The notes under the pieces were generated by a model that was not told the DNA's origin, did no database searches, and saw nothing but the letters and a program-made list of their open reading frames with translations. A DNA stretch of 64,000 nucleotides from Pseudonocardia endophytica. Its GTDB lineage: Bacteria; Actinomycetota; Actinomycetes; Mycobacteriales; Pseudonocardiaceae. The position numbers and the translations under genes were made by a program. The DNA lies in contig NZ_SMFZ01000001.1 of NCBI RefSeq assembly GCF_004339565.1, positions 620,001 to 684,000 on the forward strand. The letters are read 5' to 3'. Shown in pieces: positions 11,998-20,164 of this stretch (the first letter of the stretch is position 1; each line of letters opens with the position of its first letter).

Positions 11998-13386
11998 GTG
12001 GAGACGAGCACGGCCGGGACCGGTCTTCCGGACACCGTCCTCGGTGGTCGCTACGAGCTCGGGGACGCGATCGGCAGGGGCGGGTCCGCGACCGTGTACC
12101 GGGGCCGGGACCGCACGACCGGACGCGCCGTCGCGGTGAAGATGTTCGGCCCTGCGGTCGACGGCGTGCCGGCACGGCGCCGCGAGCGGGAGATGGAGCT
12201 GCTCTCCCGGCTGGACCATCCCGGCCTGGTCGGCGTCCTCGACGCGGGCGTCGCGGACCACGAGCGCCCGTTCCTGGTGATGGAGCTCGTCGACGGCCTC
12301 ACGCTGGCCGCGTGCCGGGGCCGGGGCCCGCTGCCGGCGCCGCAGGTCGCGCGCATCGGTCGCGAGCTGGCGCGCGCGCTCGCGCACGTGCACTCCCACG
12401 GGATCACCCACCGCGACGTCACCCCGGCCAACGTCCTCCTCGACGGCACCGGACGCGCCCGCCTGACCGACTTCGGGATCGCGCTGCTCGTCGACCAGAC
12501 CCGGATCACCACCACCGGCGCCGTGATCGGGACGGCCGCCTACATGTCGCCCGAGCAGGTGTGCGGGGAGCCGGTCGGCCCGCCGACCGACGTCTACGCA
12601 CTGGGGCTGGTGCTGCTCGAGGCCGTGACCGGCCGGGTGGCGTACTCCGGCACCGGGAAGGAGGTGGCGATCGCGCGCCTCGCCCGCAGGCCGGAGATCC
12701 CGGCGGATCTGCCCGGTCCGCTCGCCGCCCTGCTCCCGGAGATGACCGCGGACCGCCCGGACGACCGCCCGACGGCGGCCGAGGTCGCGTCCGCGCTCGA
12801 CGACGGAGACCCCCGCACGATGATGGTGATCGTCCCGTCGCAGCGTTCCCCGGAGCCCCTGCCGGAGGGACGCCGGACCGCGGTCGGGCCACCGGTGGCC
12901 GTCCCGCCAGGAGGCCGGACCGCCGCCGGGCCTCCGGCGCCGACCGGATCGCCGGGGTCCCCGCTCCGACGGCGGCCGGTGCTGATCGCGGCCGGCCTCC
13001 TCGTTGCGGCCGGTCTGGCCGGGGCCGGGGCGTGGTCGCTCACCGGGTCCGCACCGGAGGACGGCCGCACCCTCTCGCCGGTCGCGACGCCGCCGGTGGG
13101 CTCCGTGCTCCCTGCGCCGTCGTCCGCGCCCGTGCCGGTGCGCGCGATGGTTCCGACGTCCGTTCCCGCGGCTCGGGAGGCCGCCACCGGCCCGACGGCG
13201 ACCGGCGATGCGTCCCGGACAGCCACCGTCCCGTCCACGCGCGAGGCCGCGGCGCCCGGGAACCGGGCCGCGGGCGCCCGCGGCGCGGAGAAGGGCGACA
13301 GGAAGGGCGACCGCGGCCGGGGCGGGTCGCACACCGGGAAGCGCGACGGCCACGGCGACGCCGGGAGGGGTCGCGGTCACGACTGA
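11998..13386 (+). CDS. transmembrane Ser/Thr protein kinase with Thr in place of the catalytic-loop Lys
   Basis: 462 residues. The cytoplasmic kinase domain (about 18-275) has the Gly loop 'GRGGSATVY', ATP-anchoring Lys48, 'HRDVTPANVLL' at 138-148 and DFG at 158-160. The activation segment is 'TTTGAVIGTAAYMSPEQV'. The HRDxK lysine is Thr142, so activity or metal/phosphate handling may be altered. A Pro-rich juxtamembrane stretch, one membrane helix (about 328-350) and a Pro/Thr- then Gly/Arg/Lys-rich outer tail follow. The start is GTG with GAGGGGG 4-5 nt upstream. It is divergent from uvrA. Confidence 0.88.
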   Translation: METSTAGTGLPDTVLGGRYELGDAIGRGGSATVYRGRDRTTGRAVAVKMFGPAVDGVPARRREREMELLSRLDHPGLVGVLDAGVADHERPFLVMELVDGLTLAACRGRGPLPAPQVARIGRELARALAHVHSHGITHRDVTPANVLLDGTGRARLTDFGIALLVDQTRITTTGAVIGTAAYMSPEQVCGEPVGPPTDVYALGLVLLEAVTGRVAYSGTGKEVAIARLARRPEIPADLPGPLAALLPEMTADRPDDRPTAAEVASALDDGDPRTMMVIVPSQRSPEPLPEGRRTAVGPPVAVPPGGRTAAGPPAPTGSPGSPLRRRPVLIAAGLLVAAGLAGAGAWSLTGSAPEDGRTLSPVATPPVGSVLPAPSSAPVPVRAMVPTSVPAAREAATGPTATGDASRTATVPSTREAAAPGNRAAGARGAEKGDRKGDRGRGGSHTGKRDGHGDAGRGRGHD

Positions 13387-13446
13387 TCCGCGTCCGCACC
13401 GTCACCATTCGGGCGCGTGCCCCCGCTCGCCCGATAGCCTGCCGGA

Positions 13447-14121
13447 ATGGACGTCCTGGCGAACTACAGCGGCCACACCGACCCGGGCGGCGCGGCCATC
13501 CGGCGCGATCTCGGCGGCCTGAGCATCACGAAGGTGTCGGTCGGCGACATGGACAACAACGCCTACCTCCTCGTCTGCTCGGCGACGAACGAGGCGCTGC
13601 TGATCGACGCCGCGGCCCAGCCGGACCGCCTGGCCGACCTGATCGGTTCCGCGGACGACCGCCCGGACCTCCGGCACGTCGTGACCACCCACCGCCACGC
13701 CGACCACTGGCAGGCGCTGAGCGCCGTGGCCGGGATGTTCGAGCCGCGCCTGATCGCGCACCCGGTGGACGCGCCGGAGCTCCCGATCCCGATGGACGAG
13801 ACCGTCGACGACGGCGACACGATCCGCTTCGGTGAGGTGGAGCTCGAGGTGATCCACCTGCGCGGGCACACGCCCGGCTCGATCGCCCTGCTCTACCGCG
13901 GCGACGACCGTCCGCACCTGTTCACCGGCGACTCGCTGTTCCCCGGTGGGCCCGGCAAGACCTGGTCCGAGCCCGACTTCCACCAGCTCGTCGGAGACCT
14001 GGAGACCCGGGTGTTCGACAAGCTGCCCGACGACACCTGGTTCTACCCGGGCCACGGCGACGACTCGACGATCGGCGACGAGCGCCCGAAGCTGCCCGAG
14101 TGGAAGGACCGCGGCTGGTAG
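13447..14121 (+). CDS. MBL-fold metallo-hydrolase
   Basis: 224 residues. The dinuclear metal site is visible: 'THRHADHW' (HxHxDH), the second-shell His in 'LRGHTPGS', 'FTGDSLFPGG' (Asp) and 'YPGHGDDSTIG' (His). This resembles glyoxalase II-like hydrolases; the substrate is unknown. An MBL-fold gene next to uvrA also occurs in M. tuberculosis (Rv1637c), so this is part of the old backbone. No signal peptide is seen. Confidence 0.9.
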   Translation: MDVLANYSGHTDPGGAAIRRDLGGLSITKVSVGDMDNNAYLLVCSATNEALLIDAAAQPDRLADLIGSADDRPDLRHVVTTHRHADHWQALSAVAGMFEPRLIAHPVDAPELPIPMDETVDDGDTIRFGEVELEVIHLRGHTPGSIALLYRGDDRPHLFTGDSLFPGGPGKTWSEPDFHQLVGDLETRVFDKLPDDTWFYPGHGDDSTIGDERPKLPEWKDRGW

Positions 14122-14154
14122 GCCGCCCGCACCAGGTCGGCGCCTCAGCCGTCG

Positions 14155-14484
14155 TCAGTCGTCGTCGTCCTCCTCGCAGACCTCCTCCAGACCGCGACGG
14201 ACGACGAGCACGGCGGCGCACGCGACGGTCGTCGCGTCCCCCATCCTGGACAGGAGATCCGCGACGGCGGCCGGGTCCGGTTCGTCGCCGAGGCGATCCG
14301 GGGCGTCCGCGTCGCGGAGACGCTGTCCCATCTCGGGCAGCTTCCAGCTGAACCACTGTTCCCCGAACGCCCGGGCACGGTCGTCCGTTCCGGGCTCCGC
14401 CCGCAGCAGGGCGGCGCCGAGGCGCTCGTACACCTCGCTCTCCTTCAACGCGGCGACGTCCTGCACGGAGAGCTGGTCGGTCAT
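14155..14484 (-). CDS. small acidic protein of unknown function
   Basis: 109 residues, starting MTDQLSVQDVAALKESEVYERLG and ending in an acidic EEDDDD tail. It looks helical and soluble, with no signal peptide or membrane segment. I do not recognise the family. It converges on the MBL-fold gene. Confidence 0.7.
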   Translation of the reverse strand: MTDQLSVQDVAALKESEVYERLGAALLRAEPGTDDRARAFGEQWFSWKLPEMGQRLRDADAPDRLGDEPDPAAVADLLSRMGDATTVACAAVLVVRRGLEEVCEEDDDD

Positions 14485-14637
14485 GCGGGCGATTCTCCCG
14501 TGATGGTCAACCCGCACGGCCGACCAGCGGGTACGGCCCGAGCACCGGGTCCGCGGCGTCGAACCGGACGAGCCGATCCGTCGGCCTCGCCCGCCCACGC
14601 GGTTCCGCACCGGCGCGGTGATCGTCGGACCGAGATC

Positions 14638-14680
14638 GCACTCATGGTCGTCCCGCCGCACCCCGGACAGCCATGAGTGC
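14638..14680. repeat. palindromic element, 10-bp arms, REP-like
   Basis: GCACTCATGG (14638-14647) and CCATGAGTGC (14671-14680) are perfect inverted arms around a 23-nt GC-rich loop. It lies in a 271-bp gap between two minus-strand genes, 75-118 nt beyond the reductase stop. It could be a terminator, but the long loop and very regular arms look more like a repeated extragenic palindrome. No second copy is seen in this window. Confidence 0.4.
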
Positions 14681-14755
14681 CATGTCGACGGAGAACCGTC
14701 AGGAGCAGGGGCCGGCCGATCGTCGTCGGCTGACACCGGCCGTCGGACCCGCCCG

Positions 14756-15664
14756 TCAGACCCCGGCGCGGTCGCGGGTGTAGGCGCCGGCGGCGATGTC
14801 CTCGAGCAGGGTCGGACCGGTCGGGCGCCAGTCGAACCGCTCCCGGGTGAGCGCGCTCGACGCGGACAGGTCCATCCCGAAGAACCCGCCGATGAACCCG
14901 AAGTGCTCGATCGCGTCGTCGCGGGCCACGGACGTGACCGGGACGTCGAGCGCGGCACCGATGGCCTCGGCGATCGCCCGGCTCGGGATCGACTCCTCGG
15001 CGACCGCATGCACCCGCGACCCGGCCGGGGCGCCTTCCAGCGCGAGCCGGACGAGCCGTGCCGCGTCCGAGCGGTGCACGGCCGACCAGGTCGTCACGCC
15101 GTCGTCGACGTAGGCGGACACGCCGTGCGTCCGGGCCGCGGCGGTGATCAGCGAGACGAACCCGTGGTCCCCGTCGCCGTGCGTGGTCGGCGCGAACCGG
15201 ACGGCCACCGCCCGCACCCCCTGGTCGACGAAGTCGAACGCCCGGTTCTCGCTGCCGCCGCGCGGCGAGTCGGGCCCGACGTTGCGCGACGGGTCGTCCT
15301 CGGTCCCCGGACGCCCCTCCGCCAGCATCGCCACCCCGGACGCGACGAGCAGCGGCCGGTCGGACCCGACGAGCTCGCCGGCCAGCGTCTCGACGGCGAC
15401 CCGCTCCGCCCGGTTCGACTCGGCCGGGTTCGCCCAGTCGTGCTTGTTGGCCAGGTGCACGACGCCCTCGGACTCCCGCGCGCCGCGTCGCAGCGCGTCG
15501 AGGTCGTCGAGGTCGCCGCGCAGGACGGTGGCGCCCTTGGCCTCCAGCGCGGCGGCGGACCCGTCGGAGCGCGCGAGGCCGACGACCTCGTGCCCGCCCG
15601 CGATCAGCTCGTCGACGCTCGCGGACCCGATCCACCCACTGGCTCCGGTGACGAACACCCGCAT
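14756..15664 (-). CDS. NAD(P)-dependent epimerase/reductase of the extended SDR type
   Basis: 302 residues. The N-terminal Rossmann motif is 'VFVTGASGWIGSASV' (GxxGxxG). 'ATVLRGDLDDLDAL' binds the cofactor adenine side, and 'RFAPTTHGDGDHG' lies in the substrate region. The canonical YxxxK is not obvious, so this belongs with the atypical NAD-binding reductases. The start at 15664 has AAGGAG 8 nt upstream; two upstream in-frame codons lie in the operator region. It is divergent from a TetR gene and probably controlled by it. Confidence 0.8.
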   Translation of the reverse strand: MRVFVTGASGWIGSASVDELIAGGHEVVGLARSDGSAAALEAKGATVLRGDLDDLDALRRGARESEGVVHLANKHDWANPAESNRAERVAVETLAGELVGSDRPLLVASGVAMLAEGRPGTEDDPSRNVGPDSPRGGSENRAFDFVDQGVRAVAVRFAPTTHGDGDHGFVSLITAAARTHGVSAYVDDGVTTWSAVHRSDAARLVRLALEGAPAGSRVHAVAEESIPSRAIAEAIGAALDVPVTSVARDDAIEHFGFIGGFFGMDLSASSALTRERFDWRPTGPTLLEDIAAGAYTRDRAGV

Positions 15665-15683
15665 CGCACTCACTCCTTCATCG

Positions 15684-15731
15684 ATGTCAGCGACTGACAT
15701 CAGCGTACGCTTCGATGTCAGTAGCTGTCAT
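15684..15731. promoter_or_regulatory. two TetR-type operators between reductase and TetR gene
   Basis: Site 1 (15684-15700) is ATGTCAG-CGA-CTGACAT, a perfect 7+3+7 dyad. Site 2 (15715-15731) is ATGTCAG-TAG-CTGTCAT, with one mismatch. They are 31 bp apart, in the divergent promoter region. A TetR dimer pair here would repress both its own gene and the reductase. Confidence 0.8.
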
Positions 15732-15747
15732 CACTAGGATGGAACCC

Positions 15748-16317
15748 ATGGTGCGATGGCGTCCCGGGGCACGCGAGCGGCTGCAGGCGGCGGCCCTCGA
15801 ACGGTTCGCCGAGCACGGGTTCGACGGGACGACCGTCGCCGAGATCGCGGAGGCGGCCGGGCTGACCGAGCGGACGTTCTTCCGGTACTTCGCGGACAAG
15901 CGCGAGGTGATCTTCGCCGGCCAGGAGCAGTTCGAGCAGGTCTTCCTCAGCGGGCTGGAGGGCGCGGGCGACGATCACCCGATGCAGGCCGTCGCGGCGG
16001 CACTGGATGCCGCGGCGACGAACTTCTTCCCGGACCGCGGCTGGTCACGGACGCGTCAGGCGGTGATCGACAAGGACCCGGGCCTGCAGGAGCGGGAGCT
16101 GCTCAAGCTCGCCTCGCTCGCGACCGCGATGACCGAGGCCCTGCGACGGCGCGGGGTCGAGGAGACGGCCGCGTCGCTGACCGCGCAGAGCGGCGTGGCG
16201 GTGTTCCGGGTCGCATTCGGGGCGTGGATCGCCGACGGCGAGACCCGGTCGTTGGCCGACATCCAGCGCGCGGTGCTCGCGGAGCTGCGGGGACTCGTCG
16301 GCGACACCGGGGAGTGA
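15748..16317 (+). CDS. TetR-family transcriptional repressor
   Basis: 189 residues. The N-terminal helix-turn-helix reads 'RLQAAALERFAEHGFDGTTVAEIAEAAGLTERTFFRYFADKREV' (about residues 10-52), followed by a ligand-binding helical domain. The ATG at 15748 is chosen because AGGATGG sits 5 nt upstream. The ATG at 15715 lies inside operator site 2 and is unlikely to be used. It is the probable autorepressor of the intergenic region and of the divergent reductase. Confidence 0.92.
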   Translation: MVRWRPGARERLQAAALERFAEHGFDGTTVAEIAEAAGLTERTFFRYFADKREVIFAGQEQFEQVFLSGLEGAGDDHPMQAVAAALDAAATNFFPDRGWSRTRQAVIDKDPGLQERELLKLASLATAMTEALRRRGVEETAASLTAQSGVAVFRVAFGAWIADGETRSLADIQRAVLAELRGLVGDTGE

Positions 16318-16323
16318 CACACG

Positions 16324-16375
16324 ACGACGGCCGCCGTCGAACCCCGGCTGCGGGGGATTCGACGGCGGCCGTCGT
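16324..16375. terminator. strong bidirectional terminator hairpin
   Basis: An 18-bp perfect stem (16324-16341 pairs with 16358-16375) encloses a 16-nt loop that itself has CCCC/GGGG. It lies between the convergent tetR gene and the Asn-rich secreted protein gene. Confidence 0.85.
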
Positions 16376-16404
16376 GCGGCTGTGCGTGACGGTCGTGCGA
16401 CCGA

Positions 16405-16776
16405 TCAGCCGACGGGCAGCTGCGGGATGCTCGGCACGCCGCCCGGGAGCGGCAGATCCGGCACGGACGGCGCCGGGAGCTCCTTGCCGTTGAGCGTGTT
16501 GCCCAGGCCGTTGCCCTCGCCGTTGTTGTTGTTGAACGTGCTGCACTCGCCGAAGTGACCGACGTTGTCGCCCTCGGACGAGACCTGCGGCACGACGTTC
16601 ACCGGGACCGGCAGAGCGGGGAGCGCGGGCGGCTCGACGGCCGGGCCACCGTTCGCGCTGAACGAGCAGTTCTCCGGGGCCTGCTGCGACGGTCCGACCG
16701 CCCACGCCAGCGGCGAGGCGGCGACCAGAGCGGTCAGGACGCCCGCAGAGACCAGACCGGCCTTCTTCTTGTTCAT
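16405..16776 (-). CDS. small secreted Asn-rich protein, paralogue 1
   Basis: 123 residues. A Sec signal peptide (MNKKKAGLVSAGVLTALVAA...PLAWA) precedes a Pro-rich segment and then an Asn/Gly block containing 'GECSTFNNNNGEGNGLGN'. The block matches two other genes nearby (16979-17308 and 18809-19129), although the Pro-rich ends are unique to this copy. Two Cys residues could pair. The function is unknown; the composition recalls Asn/Gly repeats of surface amyloid or rodlin-like proteins, but no family assignment is claimed. The start at 16776 has AGAGGA 8 nt upstream. Confidence 0.78.
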   Translation of the reverse strand: MNKKKAGLVSAGVLTALVAASPLAWAVGPSQQAPENCSFSANGGPAVEPPALPALPVPVNVVPQVSSEGDNVGHFGECSTFNNNNGEGNGLGNTLNGKELPAPSVPDLPLPGGVPSIPQLPVG

Positions 16777-16978
16777 CCGCGTGTTCCTCTCCATGCCGTC
16801 ATACGACGGCGACTCCTCGCGTACGGCCGAACGCGATTCGGCCTTCGTGGAGGGAAACGACACCGGGGGAATTCGGGAACGGCTCGACGGCGGGTTTTCA
16901 CCCGGTGAGGCGTCGAGGGACCGGACGACCGGGACGGAGCACCGCGATGCGGTGCTCGGCGTCCCGTCGGTCATCCGA

Positions 16979-17308
16979 TCAGGGCGCGACGACCGGACCG
17001 CTGAGCACGCCGATGGCGTTGCCGCTGGCGTTGCCGTTCAGGTTGTCGTTCAGGAAGTTGCTGCAGTTGCCGATGTTCGCGATGTTGTTGCCCGCGACCG
17101 GTGCCTGCACGACGGCGTTGGCCAGGCTGCCGCCGGGGATCAGGCTGAGGGCGCCGCCGTCGCCACCATTGGTGACGCAGACCTGGTCGGGGCCGCCCTT
17201 GTGCCAGTCCTTGTCGTGGCCACCCTCGGTGGCGAACGCCAGCGGGGACGCGGCGACCAGAGCGGTGACGACACCAGCGGTGATGAAGCCGGCCTTCTTC
17301 TTGTTCAT
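16979..17308 (-). CDS. small secreted Asn-rich protein, paralogue 2
   Basis: 109 residues. The signal peptide (MNKKKAGFITAGVVTALVAA...LAFA) is almost identical to paralogue 1. The mature part carries 'GNCSNFLNDNLNGNASGN', preceded by 'SLANAVVQAPVAGNN', which is shared with paralogue 3. Two Cys residues are present. It lies 202 bp upstream of paralogue 1 on the same strand; the two may be cotranscribed or separately expressed. Confidence 0.78.
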   Translation of the reverse strand: MNKKKAGFITAGVVTALVAASPLAFATEGGHDKDWHKGGPDQVCVTNGGDGGALSLIPGGSLANAVVQAPVAGNNIANIGNCSNFLNDNLNGNASGNAIGVLSGPVVAP

Positions 17309-17838
17309 GGACTTCTCCGTTCGACGAGCCGTACTCCGACGGCGATTTCCGCTGCCGACCGGACTGCTGTCCGGCCACGGTGAGTGAACGAGCCGTCACG
17401 GCTCACGGTCATGGGTGACCCCGAACCACTACCCGAGCGTGTTGCGACGATCACCGTCCGCTCATGGAGTGCAGCACCGCGCTAGCGCGGTGAGCGCAAC
17501 GCGGGGCCGACGGGTCACCGGGATGCCAGCGATCCGGCTCCGCCGCGTGGTCGGGTGACGGGCGGGGCTCCCCGGATCCGGCCGTCGCCGGAACCCCGGA
17601 CGGTGCGCCACCGTGTCCGTGGCCGGACCACGCGTCGTCGCGCCGGGACCGATCGGCTTGCGCCCCATACCGAGCGACCGCGCAACCGGAACCCGTGCCG
17701 CCCGGCGAGAGAACGGGTCCGCTCACCCGATCGTGCGCCGTGGCGATCACGCCGTTCACCGACCGGACGTGAACAGCGGGCAGGACTGGGCCGAACGGAC
17801 GTCGTCGCCGGGCCTGCGACTACCTAGCGTGCCGCGCG
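17309..17838. other. 530-bp intergenic region with a perfect 18-bp palindrome
   Basis: The region separates the divergent paralogue 2 and the sensor-domain gene. Short open frames on both strands lack family resemblance and look like GC-driven shadows. The one clear structure is CACCGCGCTAGCGCGGTG at 17475-17492, a perfect 18-bp palindrome (operator or cruciform/hairpin). Confidence 0.45.
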
Positions 17839-18747
17839 ATGAACGCTCACGACCCGGATACCCCCGAGACCGATCCCGGCCGCATGTCGTCACCGCTCCC
17901 CCGCCCGACGGCCGCACTGGACGCGCTCGGCCCGGTGCCCGCTCCCCGCACCCCCGGCGACGGACCGATCCGGCCGCGGCCCGCACCCGCTCCCCCGCAG
18001 GCGGCGCCGATCCCCACGGCCCGCATCGATGCGCACCCGCGCACCCCGCCGATGCCGTGGTCCGCCGTCGCCGCGCCGCCGGAGCCGCCGCCGGTCGGAC
18101 CGCCCCTGGAAGCGCCGACGACCCGAGCCCGGTGGACGGTGCCGTCGGCCACGTCGTCACTGCCGTCGTCGCTGGCGCCGGCCTCGTGGTGGCCGGACGT
18201 CCGGCGGTTCCTGGCTCGCCCGGCCGAGCGGCGGGTCGCCGTGGGCCTGGTGGTGACGGTCGTGCTGGTCGGAGCCGCCGTGCTCGCGGTGAGCCTGACG
18301 ACCGGCTCGGGCGACGAGGCGCCACCGGTGGCGCAGACCCAGGCCGGCGCGCCGGTGCCCGGTGATGTCGCGGACGGGGCGACGGTCGTGGACGGCGCCC
18401 CGTTCGGTGGCGCCGACGCGTGGTCGTTCCGGTCCCCGACCGGCAACATCGAGTGCCGGATGGCCGACGACGGGTCCCGGTGCACGATCGGGAAGCGGAA
18501 CTGGCAGCTCCCGGCGGGCGCACCGGACTGCCCGCCCGCGAACGGGACGGCCGTGCTCGCCGGCTCCGGGCCTGCGTTCGTGAGCTGCGAGCCGTCCAGC
18601 GCGCGGTCGGCGCAGGCGCTCGACTACGACCAGGCACTGCGTCGCGGCGACGTCACGTGCGTCAGCAAGCGCGACGGCGTGGAGTGCCGGGACGCCTCCA
18701 CCGGGCACGGGTTCGCCGTCGCCCGTGCCGACCACCGCGTCTACTGA
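17839..18747 (+). CDS. membrane-anchored protein with DUF6636-like sensor domain
   Basis: 302 residues: a Pro-rich cytoplasmic N-terminus (1-125), one membrane helix (about 132-155) and an outer domain (about 185-302). The outer domain closely matches the C-terminus of the kinase at 21255-22910: 'FRSPTGNIECRMADDGSRC...W.LP...C', 'ALDYDQALRRGDVTCVSKRDGVECRD' and 'STGHGFAVARADHRVY'. Conserved Cys pairs suggest disulfides. It resembles DUF6636 from memory of the family pattern. It may share a ligand with that kinase. No clear ribosome-binding site precedes the ATG; ATG 17884 is an alternative. Confidence 0.8.
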   Translation: MNAHDPDTPETDPGRMSSPLPRPTAALDALGPVPAPRTPGDGPIRPRPAPAPPQAAPIPTARIDAHPRTPPMPWSAVAAPPEPPPVGPPLEAPTTRARWTVPSATSSLPSSLAPASWWPDVRRFLARPAERRVAVGLVVTVVLVGAAVLAVSLTTGSGDEAPPVAQTQAGAPVPGDVADGATVVDGAPFGGADAWSFRSPTGNIECRMADDGSRCTIGKRNWQLPAGAPDCPPANGTAVLAGSGPAFVSCEPSSARSAQALDYDQALRRGDVTCVSKRDGVECRDASTGHGFAVARADHRVY

Positions 18748-18754
18748 ACGCGGA

Positions 18755-18790
18755 ACGGCGGCCCCGGCGGTGTCCGCCAGGGGCCGCCGT
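18755..18790. terminator. bidirectional terminator hairpin
   Basis: A 16-bp stem (ACGGCGGCCCCGGCGG against CCGCC-A-GGGGCCGCCGT, with one bulged A) closes on a TGT loop. It lies between the convergent sensor-domain gene and Asn-rich paralogue 3. Confidence 0.85.
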
Positions 18791-18808
18791 CGCGTGCGGT
18801 GCCAGAGC

Positions 18809-19129
18809 TCAGGGGAGCGGCAGCAGATCCGGGACGCCGCCGAGGACGTCCACGTCGTTGCCGCTGAGGTTCCCGTTCAGGTTGTTGTTCAGGAAGTCGC
18901 TGCAGTTGCCGACGTTGGCCGCGTTGTTGCCACCGACCGGGGCCTGCGCCACGGCGTTGGCGAGGCTGTCGCCGGTGATCGACGAGTCGGCCCCTGACGA
19001 ACCCGCCACGAACGAGCACTGCTTGCCGTCGTGCCCGTGGGGCGCCTCGGTCGCCGATGCGATCGGCGTCAGCGCGATCATCGCGGCGACGACGCCGGCG
19101 ACGACACAGCCCGCCTTCTTCACGGTCAT
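18809..19129 (-). CDS. small secreted Asn-rich protein, paralogue 3
   Basis: 106 residues. The signal peptide (MTVKKAGCVVAGVVAAMIA...IASA) precedes a mature region that repeats the paralogue 2 pattern: 'SLANAVAQAPVGGNN', then 'GNCSDFLNNNLNGNLSGN', ending 'LPLP'. GAGAGGAG lies about 6 nt before the ATG. The 215-bp gap upstream contains a GAACATGTTC palindrome near 19154 but no gene. Confidence 0.78.
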   Translation of the reverse strand: MTVKKAGCVVAGVVAAMIALTPIASATEAPHGHDGKQCSFVAGSSGADSSITGDSLANAVAQAPVGGNNAANVGNCSDFLNNNLNGNLSGNDVDVLGGVPDLLPLP

Positions 19130-19344
19130 TCACGTCTCCTCTCGTGCGACCGAACATGTTCCGGCCCGGGACACATCTATCCAGCCCGGCCCGAATCCGG
19201 CCCACGAACGGCGGAACCTTCACCCGAAGGATTGCGCGACAACGATTTCCCGAATCGGACGGGCGTCACCCGGAAGAAAGCGGATCCGCTCGGTGACCGA
19301 GCCCGGAGTCCCTGCCGTCGCGACGGCACGTCTCGGCGTGGTGG

Positions 19345-20130
19345 TCAGTAGCGCCGCGCGTACCAGCCGGGCGGCTCGCCGAACAGTGCGGTGAAGTCAC
19401 GGGACAGGTGGGACTGGTCGGCGTAGCCCAGCTCGCCGGCCAGGTCCGCCCACCGGATCGTCGCGCCCGTCGCGAGACGCTCGGTCACCTCGTGCAGGCG
19501 GTAGCGGCGGATCACCCACTTCGGACCGAGCCCGACGTGCTCGCGGAACAGCCGCTGCAGCCCGCGGACACCGGTCCCGGCGACGGCGGCCAGCTCGTCG
19601 ACGCGGGTGATCGTCCGGTCCGACGCCACGCGTTCGACGAGTGCGGCGGCGTCGCGCCCGGTCGGATCCGGCGCAGGCGGCAGCACGGCACGCAGCCAGT
19701 CGGCCATCTCGGCGGCGTCGGCCGGATCCTCCGGGCGGGAGCCGAACACGGGCAGGTCGCGGGCCGGCCGCCACCGGTCGGTGAGCTCGTGCACCGGGCG
19801 CCCGAGCAGGGCACGGAACACCCCGGGCCGGAACGCGACACCGACGACGCTCCCGTTGCCGGCCAGCTCCTTCACGACGTGGCGGCTCGGCGGACCGTGC
19901 ACCTCGGCGGCCGCGACGCCCGGCCGGACGGTCAGGTGGGCCTGCGGATACGGGACGATCTTCTGCCGGTACGGCTCCTGGTAGTCCCACCGGACCGTCC
20001 AGAACCGGTCCACCCACGGGGCCAGATCGGCGTCCGGCGCATCGAACGCGTGCCGTTGCGAACGGGTCCACGCCCCACCCAGCTCGCGCACGTCCCGGGA
20101 CACGGAGACGAGTATGTCGCGTTCGTCCAA
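19345..20130 (-). CDS. AraC-family transcriptional regulator
   Basis: About 261 residues. The N-terminal half ('DADLAPWVDRFWTVRWDYQ...YPQAHLTV') matches the DUF6597-type sensing domain. The C-terminal half has the double helix-turn-helix: 'VDELAAVAGTGVRGLQRLFREHVGLGPKWVIRRYRLHEV' and 'WADLAGELGYADQSHLSRDFTALFGEPPGWYARRY'. The start is ambiguous: TTG at 20130 is used here; ATG at 20166 would overlap the start of the divergent gene. The target is unknown, but the divergent isomerase-fold gene is the obvious candidate. Confidence 0.85.
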   Translation of the reverse strand: MDERDILVSVSRDVRELGGAWTRSQRHAFDAPDADLAPWVDRFWTVRWDYQEPYRQKIVPYPQAHLTVRPGVAAAEVHGPPSRHVVKELAGNGSVVGVAFRPGVFRALLGRPVHELTDRWRPARDLPVFGSRPEDPADAAEMADWLRAVLPPAPDPTGRDAAALVERVASDRTITRVDELAAVAGTGVRGLQRLFREHVGLGPKWVIRRYRLHEVTERLATGATIRWADLAGELGYADQSHLSRDFTALFGEPPGWYARRY

Positions 20131-20164
20131 GACCGCGGCGGCGCGACCTCCTACCGTCGCGGCC

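Noticed and set aside
10070..12175. 701-codon minus-strand frame overlapping uvrA and the kinase
   Set aside because: Arg/Pro/Gly-rich composition and no family resemblance; it lies in another frame of uvrA.
17451..17827. Short frames on both strands in the 530-bp gap
   Set aside because: Low-complexity translation with no ribosome-binding site or recognisable domain.
16405..19129. Assignment of the Asn-rich proteins as chaplins
   Set aside because: They lack the chaplin GNxxQxPV...CGNxxxVxG domain and cell-wall sorting signals.
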